This document shows, piece after piece, positions 59,001-64,000 of a DNA stretch of 64,000 nucleotides. The first letter of the stretch is position 1, and each line of letters starts with the position of its first letter. The position numbers and the translations under genes are program-made. The notes beneath the pieces are model-generated. The model was not told where the DNA came from. It saw only the letters and a list, made by a program, of their open reading frames with translations, and did not search any database. The DNA comes from Cristatella mucedo. Taxonomy: Eukaryota; Bryozoa; Phylactolaemata; Cristatellidae. The DNA lies in the NCBI GenBank assembly GCA_009760855.2, contig WPIO01000029.1, forward strand, positions 3,503,501 through 3,567,500, in the 5' to 3' direction.

Positions 59001-59759
59001 AAGCCAAGAAGCGTGGACTTCGCCAGCTCAGGGTGGCATCGAGGCTGCAGTAGCTTGCCGATGACAGTGACTAGGACGATTGCAGCATCAGCGTGGAAGC
59101 AAAGAGATGCCCTTCACCTTGAATACGTGCAGCTGCTGGTCATCGGTGAGGCCCACATCTTTCATGGCTTCCTTCAGCTTGTGCCACGTAACATGGGAAA
59201 GGCCTGGAGCAAGAGACCGTAGTAACAAGCTATGACCGATCTTTTTGGCCACTCACACGAATTGCCAAGCAGCAGTGTGGGCGCTGCTAGCAAAGGAAGC
59301 ACAGTAGCAATGGTGGCAATGCTGTCAGCGGCGGGAACGGCCTGAAACGAACCTGATGCAGCTGCTGAGCTCTTCTGGCCGATGTACGCAAAGCTGGCAC
59401 TCGTGTCAGCATCGCAGCTGCCGAGGCAGTCGCGCTTCTCCTCGTCAGTCAACCCATGCAAAATCTGATCAAAATAGACACAAGGTTAAAGGCACCAATA
59501 GATGCACGGCAGCGGACCAACAAACTTCGGCAATGTCCTTCAACGTGTGCGGCTAAACTGGTGCCGATACGAGCTGGCAATATGGGATGGATACTCTAAT
59601 GCAGTGAGCTCCCGCTGATGCAGGTCACTTATGCATGTTTGCACGTCTGGACTTGCCTCGTGCATGACGTGAAAGTTGCTCTCGCCAGGTCGCTGCTGCA
59701 CGACACGCGTTTTTTCCAGCAAGTACGTGTGAATGAAGGCACCTTTCACCTGGCCATTA
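49974..59759 (-). CDS. MYO19: Unconventional myosin, class XIX-like (MYO19); motor C-terminal part, IQ motifs and tail; 5' end missing
   Basis: Exons on the minus strand, 5' to 3': 59759-59657, 59464-59353, 59203-59118, 58827-58737, 57073-56866, 56704-56634, 56447-56209, 56019-55837, 55662-55531, 55359-55181, 54966-54755, 53901-53780, 53653-53518, 50368-49974. All phases agree, giving 755 complete codons plus stop; the equivalent part of human MYO19 is about 765 aa. Motifs in order: GAFIHTYLLEKTRVV, VLGAVLNLGNVSF, RRDVVSKLLYTR joined to VFDWLVGVINQNICA, switch-II/relay LLDIYGFESFGNDNSLEQLC, VRHYAGDVTYCLKS, STEPHYVRCLKPNRKG, VLRQLEACGVVEAVTISR, MPYRDFLFAYSLLL, GHTKVFLKDGV (converter end), then two IQ motifs (VVQRAWRQVRALRVL and LMIQRATRGWLAKRHEAHL). 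The order and spacing match MYO19 best. The P-loop, switch I and N terminus are not seen. Family role in vertebrates: actin motor on the mitochondrial outer membrane. The short polar tail here is unlike that tail, so mitochondrial targeting is not supported by sequence. The first visible intron uses a GC donor. Confidence 0.88.
50672..50835 (+). repeat. Unclassified dispersed repeat, copy 2, with 14-bp inverted repeat at its edge
   Basis: TAGACGTGTAATGT (50675-50688) and its exact complement (50708-50721) form a stem with a 19-nt loop. The sequence shared with 31316 follows (TCCCAGAAGTACTGGT, then GACGGAGGGAAGGACGGACT). It lies just upstream (in + coordinates) of the MYO19 terminal exon, inside its last intron. 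Confidence 0.55.
50975..51070 (+). repeat. LINE family 1 tail fragment in MYO19 last intron
   Basis: GCAGCAAATGTAAATGCCTA, GATAAAGAGGGGTTCTCAGA GGGCACTATAGC, then a long TTA repeat (51045-51069). Confidence 0.8.
52315..52990 (-). repeat. LINE family 1, degenerate copy in MYO19 last intron
   Basis: Minus-strand frames read MGKPSVTRKLEDLALKICSV, LHLDYCNSMYSELPESALNP, SCHITPFLHDLHLLSTKHRI and DFKILHLAYSSPHSITPTYI, the RT end of family 1. It is broken into at least two frames and inserted antisense to PES1, sense to MYO19. Confidence 0.82.
57361..57519 (-). repeat. tRNA-derived SINE, family 1, in a MYO19 intron
   Basis: Inverted full-length copy: ATTAGCTGATTTAAGAGCCT, GTGTAGCGGCAGAAGAGTCT, ATCACCACCACTTGCAGGTG, AAAGGATTGCTCACTGCAGG, ATTCAAACCCACGACCTCGG. 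Confidence 0.88.
58923..58997. repeat. (CT)n microsatellite in a MYO19 intron
   Basis: An uninterrupted 75-bp CT run on the + strand, i.e. GA-rich on the MYO19 sense strand, about 95 bp before the acceptor of exon 58827-58737. Confidence 0.98.
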
Positions 59760-59954
59760 CTGTAAAAAGGCATGCCATGATAAGATCTATTAGGCCAAGT
59801 TCTGACGAGTGGTAACAATTGGTTTCGGTTATAGCTAGGCTTTCAGCTTGCCTGGACTTCAAACGGTAAGCCAATACTGGCCACACATGTCGTACAATTA
59901 GCGATTTGAAAGCATAAAGCTGCTGGTGGGAATGACACGATGTAATGTATCTCT

Positions 59955-60480
59955 GTCTGTAACAAAGTCATAAAGACTATGTGGGTGTTACGCAGGAGAG
60001 TTTTGTATAGCGCACTCACAGCCTAAGCGGCTTTCGGTACGCATTCGGTAGCCAACAGACTTCGTCTCACGCAACAAAGAGAAAGTGGGAAGCATAGCAC
60101 AGTCAGGAGAGCAGTTGAGGTAGTGAGTAGCATAAAAGTAGCAGCTCAGGACCGCTGAAAAGGATGTGCCATAGTCGGCAGTAGGAGAGTAGTTGTCGTT
60201 GCGCAAGAATTGTGGAAGCGAGTTCCACAGTCTAGGACCTGCAGAGCTAAAGCTTCTGTCACCAACTGTCTTTAAGCGGAGGAATGGGACAACTAATTTA
60301 TTGTCCACACAGGACCTGAGGGCACGGACAGGCTGAAACTGGTGCAGCAGTTCAGCTAGGTACGAAGGAGCCAAGCCGTGGCGGGCCTTGTGGGTCAGCG
60401 TAAGAACTTTGCTCTGTATTCTTTGCTCAACCGGCAATCATCCTAGCTCTTTCAGCAATGGAGACACGTGCTCAAAGCAA
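59955..60480 (-). pseudogene. LINE family 2, 5'-truncated copy upstream of the first visible MYO19 exon
   Basis: The minus-strand frame LPVEQRIQSKVLTLTHKARH, GLAPSYLAELLHQFQPVRAL, FSSAGPRLWNSLPQFLRNDN ends ECAIQNSPA (stop near 59988), nearly identical to 18630-19183. The tail GTTACAGACAGAGATACATT ACAT lies at about 59945. An in-frame stop replaces the codon before the LPVEQ segment, as in the copy at 21673-22672. Confidence 0.85.
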
Positions 60481-60913
60481 AGGATAGCACGAAAGCAGCA
60501 GCAAAATGATGGTTTACTATACACCAGACAAGTACCAGATGGCAATCAGCAGATTCATCACTGCTGACATATTGCAATTCACCCTGCCTTTGGTCGCTGT
60601 TGATGCTTACGTATTTTCACCGGTGCAAAGATTTTCAAAGCAACCCTGGCAGCCATAGGCAGGTGACCGGCTGTTCGGATAACGTGGATGAAGATTCGTG
60701 TGAAAGCACACAGGGACACAATCGTACACATCAGCATGTGATGATGCACCCACTCAGGCGAGCATGCAGTCGCACACATATACAGGGATACAAGCTCTGC
60801 CACGGCCTTACGTAGATCAGAACATCGGAAAGCACAAGGCAGCAAATTAATAAAGTGCGCTCGAAGACAAGTCAAAGTCATGCAGAAGCAGGCAGTATAT
60901 GAGACGGGGGCAA

Positions 60914-61264
60914 ATTCTTGGGAAATTGGATGTGGTCTCTATTTTACTGGTCATAGTATATAATTAGTTGCTATGGTTTCCGGTCCCTCAGATGTTAGCT
61001 TTAGGGAGTGACACGTGTTTGTCACGTTGAAATGTAACCTTACAGAAAGTTGCTGTTTACATGACATGACATACCAATGCATGCAGCTGTAATTAGCAAG
61101 GAACTTTTGGAACAGGCCACTTTCTAATCGGAATTTCGCATTGCAAAGTTGACTAACGAGCAACGGCAACTTATCTGAGGGATATCAGAGGGACTGGAAA
61201 TTATAGCAAATAATCATATACTATGACCAGTAAAACAGAGACTGCATCCAATTTCCCAAGAATG
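60914..61264. mobile_element. Short inverted-repeat element (MITE-like)
   Basis: The left end (ATTCTTGGGAAATTGGATGT, TACTGGTCATAGTATATAAT) and the reverse complement of the right end (ATTCTTGGGAAATTGGATGC, TACTGGTCATAGTATATGAT) match over about 80 bp with few differences. The interior is about 170 bp with no coding potential. I could not define a clear target-site duplication. Confidence 0.8.
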
Positions 61265-64000
61265 TTCCGGACTTTGTGAGACTAGACCGTGAGAAAGCTA
61301 CTCTGGCTATCACCAGTGCAATGCATATCATGCAAGACCCTCTCACAGTCACAAAAGGAATGGAAGGACTCTGGTTCTCTTACCAGGTTGCTCTATCAAG
61401 GTTAGATGGCTATGAGAGGACAACTTAAACCGTAGTTCACATACAGGTCATTATTAGTGGTGATGGCAACTGACTTCCAGACAGTTTGATAACTAGTTAA
61501 TTGGATTATGTGTCCAGCCAATAAGAATTAGTTCTGCTGGCTCTCACAAAATCGCCCACTGAGATCCAGTTCTAAGGCTAACAAAGCATGCTTGTTCAGC
61601 AGGGTGCGTTAACTTAGCTTTGACCATGGCTTGATCACAGGCGCATACAGTCACTATGTCAGGGCGAGTGTACAAGCCTTTCAAAAGTACAACTCAGAAT
61701 TTCAATAAGTAGTAGCATGCATTATTACACTATATTGGGTGCTGCCTAAATACACATGATTGGTTGGAGCACAATCGCTTGATTTAGGTTACAAAAAGTG
61801 GCAAAGCAGACCCACTTTTGGGTTTTGTACCTGCAACCAGCCCGTTAATTTTGTTTATTCGAAACCACTGAGCAGAGCTTAGAAAAAAGGTCTTACTAAA
61901 AACGACCAGCTAAAGAATGTCTCCACAATTGGGCTAACCAAAATTTGGAGCAGGAAGAGCTTTGGCGGTGGGTTAAGAAAGCAATCAATAAATGACTTGA
62001 GTCTCCTACTTAGGGTCAGGTAAGGGTATTGTGACAAGGTGAATTGATTTAGTTCATTGACAAATTCAACAAGCTTCCCAAACCAAACTCAAGTGATCAG
62101 TGAAAAATTGACAGCTTGGGGAATAAGGCATAAGCCAACTGCATATTCCAATGTCATACGTTTGATGGGGGGGGGGTGCGAAATCATTGGAAAAAAGCAA
62201 GATGTTTTGCAGAGCTTTTAGGAATAGGCAGAGAGCAGCTGCATTTTTTCTCAGCTGATTAAATTGCTGAGCTTTGAGAAACGTCATGCGCCATGGGCCG
62301 TGCGAATGCACGAGCTCGGCAGATATTCTTGCAACCCAAGCAGCTTTACACTGCTGCCATTTGACATAATTGCTCGGTTCAGTGCATGTTGTAACATCTA
62401 CAACCTAGATAAGACATGGCCTACTTTATTGTGCGGCTCGATATCAATCCATGTGTAGTCGAGTCGACACAGAAAGCAAAGGGCTTTCAAGGCAAAACAG
62501 GAGTGCATCATTGGTTTTTACACAGCATGTTGCCAAGGCCTATATGACAGGGGTAATTTTAGAGTTTGAATTCGAGTACTAGATAAAGAAATGCAATCAC
62601 AGTGCTGCTTTCAGACCGTGCTTAATCACATTGAACTGGAAGGTGAATACCCTCAATATATATCCAAATTGCAAAATTAACACCTGCAAAAATTCAGCCA
62701 CTGGATGCAGTTATCGTTGAACCATTCAAGTCCAAGTTTTTCGACGCTCTTTGCAACAGCGTGCCATCAAGAGGGATGAAGCCGGTAAAACTGGCGTGTA
62801 TACGGTTGATCAGCTCTACGAGCAAAGCACTAGTGCGTCCAATCATGAAATTCTATTCCAGCTGAAGCGCCGGTAGACAGATTCAACTACAGCCGTTTGG
62901 TATATGCAGATGAGTTACACATACTGCTTGATTCAAGAGTGGCGCTGCTCATCCCTGGAAGGAACCAGGGATGGAACCATGTGCATTCAGAGCAAAGATA
63001 GTACGAGGCTTTCTGGCAGAGAGGTTCGTGATGTGCTTGAATAAGCACGTCAAGTGAAAAGAGGCAGCTTTGTGCACCACCAGATTACGGGTGAAGAGCT
63101 ATGCGAGGCTGCTACTATTGCTGATGATGCCGAAGAAAATGATGCTTTAGGTGCGCCAACTCCTCACACTAATGCACACATGCTCAATACGCTGATATGT
63201 GCCATTATATTTTGAAGGTAGCCACAATGAAATGAATAGATAGGTAAATGAAATAGAAATTTAAAGTAAATGAAGGTAGCCACAATGAAATGAGGGCCCA
63301 GAAGCACAAAATGAGGCAAAGAATAATGTCTATTTCCCAGAAGCTGCTGGGAAATAGTCAATGATCCATCAGACGTCTCAACAGATGTTTAGCATCTGTA
63401 CCTAAACAAATTGTATGGTCACTGTTCTTGTTCTAAATAAGAAACCGTATGACTTAATTGTTATATTTTTACATTTGAGTTTGAACGTGTTTGCTAGTGT
63501 GGACCGATAATAGGCCGTTACATTCACAAACAAGTTCATGCTAATTATTATTCCTCGGATACATGTCTTTAAAAAAGTGCTCGGTTCATACAAAGATATA
63601 TTTACACGTGAAATATTTCAGCTACTTTATCGAAAAAAGCTGAATGCTATTCTCTAAGCGTATAGTCGGCTATAAGCATGCATGCACGAGCTAAGGAGTG
63701 TCAAACTGAAATCCTGTGTATGGCATAGGTCGAAGCATGTTCTATGTGTTTAAAAACTACATGCAAACGAAGAGTGCACATTTAGAGAGTGCTCACCATA
63801 CTCTATGCATAAACTTCAACGTATTTGCAGTTGGTGTCTGAATATTGCAAGGCACTCGATAAAAAGGAGATCTTTCATGCATTCCAAATGTTCCCCCTCA
63901 TCACTGCTTCACATGCAGGTAGAGGGGGGATCTTATCGATAACTTTCTACGATACGATTTCGGCGCAGCTGCATGCTCACTATCCGAGCCCAGTGCAGTG
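61265..64000. other. Right-hand end of the window, no exon recognised
   Basis: The missing MYO19 N-terminal exons (P-loop GESGAGKT, switch I NxNSSRFG) should lie on the minus strand upstream of 59759. I could not find them here, so they are probably beyond the window. A plus-strand open frame at about 62730-62875 and another near 63060-63150 are unexplained. Confidence 0.4.

Noticed and set aside
1-64000. CRISPR arrays, operons, prophage or bacterial defence genes
   Set aside because: The window is clearly nuclear eukaryotic DNA with spliced genes; no regular spacer-repeat structure or bacterial gene was seen.

Overview
This is a eukaryotic window, almost certainly from an invertebrate metazoan or close relative. 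It has spliced genes with GT-AG introns, one clear intraflagellar transport gene (so a ciliated organism), a class XIX-type myosin, and many decayed LINE and tRNA-derived SINE copies. I cannot name the species. MYO19, as I recall, is absent from flies and nematodes, which argues against those groups; sponges, cnidarians, molluscs or echinoderms would all fit.

Four genes can be reconstructed exon by exon with consistent splice phases. CDV3 (+, 9451-14229, 4 exons, 270 aa) is a small basic/alanine-rich protein of unclear function. IFT20 (+, 25954-28532, 4 exons, 132 aa) is an IFT-B subunit. PES1/pescadillo (+, 34712-49615, 16 coding exons, 581 aa) is a ribosome biogenesis factor with a BRCT domain. 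An unconventional myosin closest to MYO19 (-, 59759 down to 49974, 14 visible exons, about 755 aa) lacks its 5' exons, which must lie in unrecognised exons or beyond the right edge. PES1 and MYO19 are convergent, with stop codons only 358 bp apart. The four genes share no evident pathway; this looks like ordinary eukaryotic linkage, not a functional cluster.

The remaining sequence (1-9.4 kb, 14.2-25.9 kb, 28.5-34.7 kb, 60-64 kb and the long introns) is mostly repeat-derived. It holds: (a) a CR1/L2-like LINE family with a conserved 3' end (snap-back T/A-rich element, then TTA repeats), mostly 3' fragments; (b) a second LINE family whose copies keep the reverse-transcriptase C-terminal reading frame; (c) two tRNA-derived SINE families, one of which shares its 3' tail with LINE family (a); (d) two inverted-repeat non-autonomous DNA elements; (e) a broken Tc1/mariner-type transposase in a PES1 intron; and (f) microsatellites.

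I found no CRISPR, operon or defence-like system and no convincing new protein system. The most unusual signals are the LINE/SINE tail pair, a datable nested LINE insertion, the TTAA-flanked inverted-repeat element, a perfect 27-bp hairpin in a CDV3 intron, and a MYO19 tail that does not look like the vertebrate mitochondrial-binding tail and carries an RVxF-like motif.
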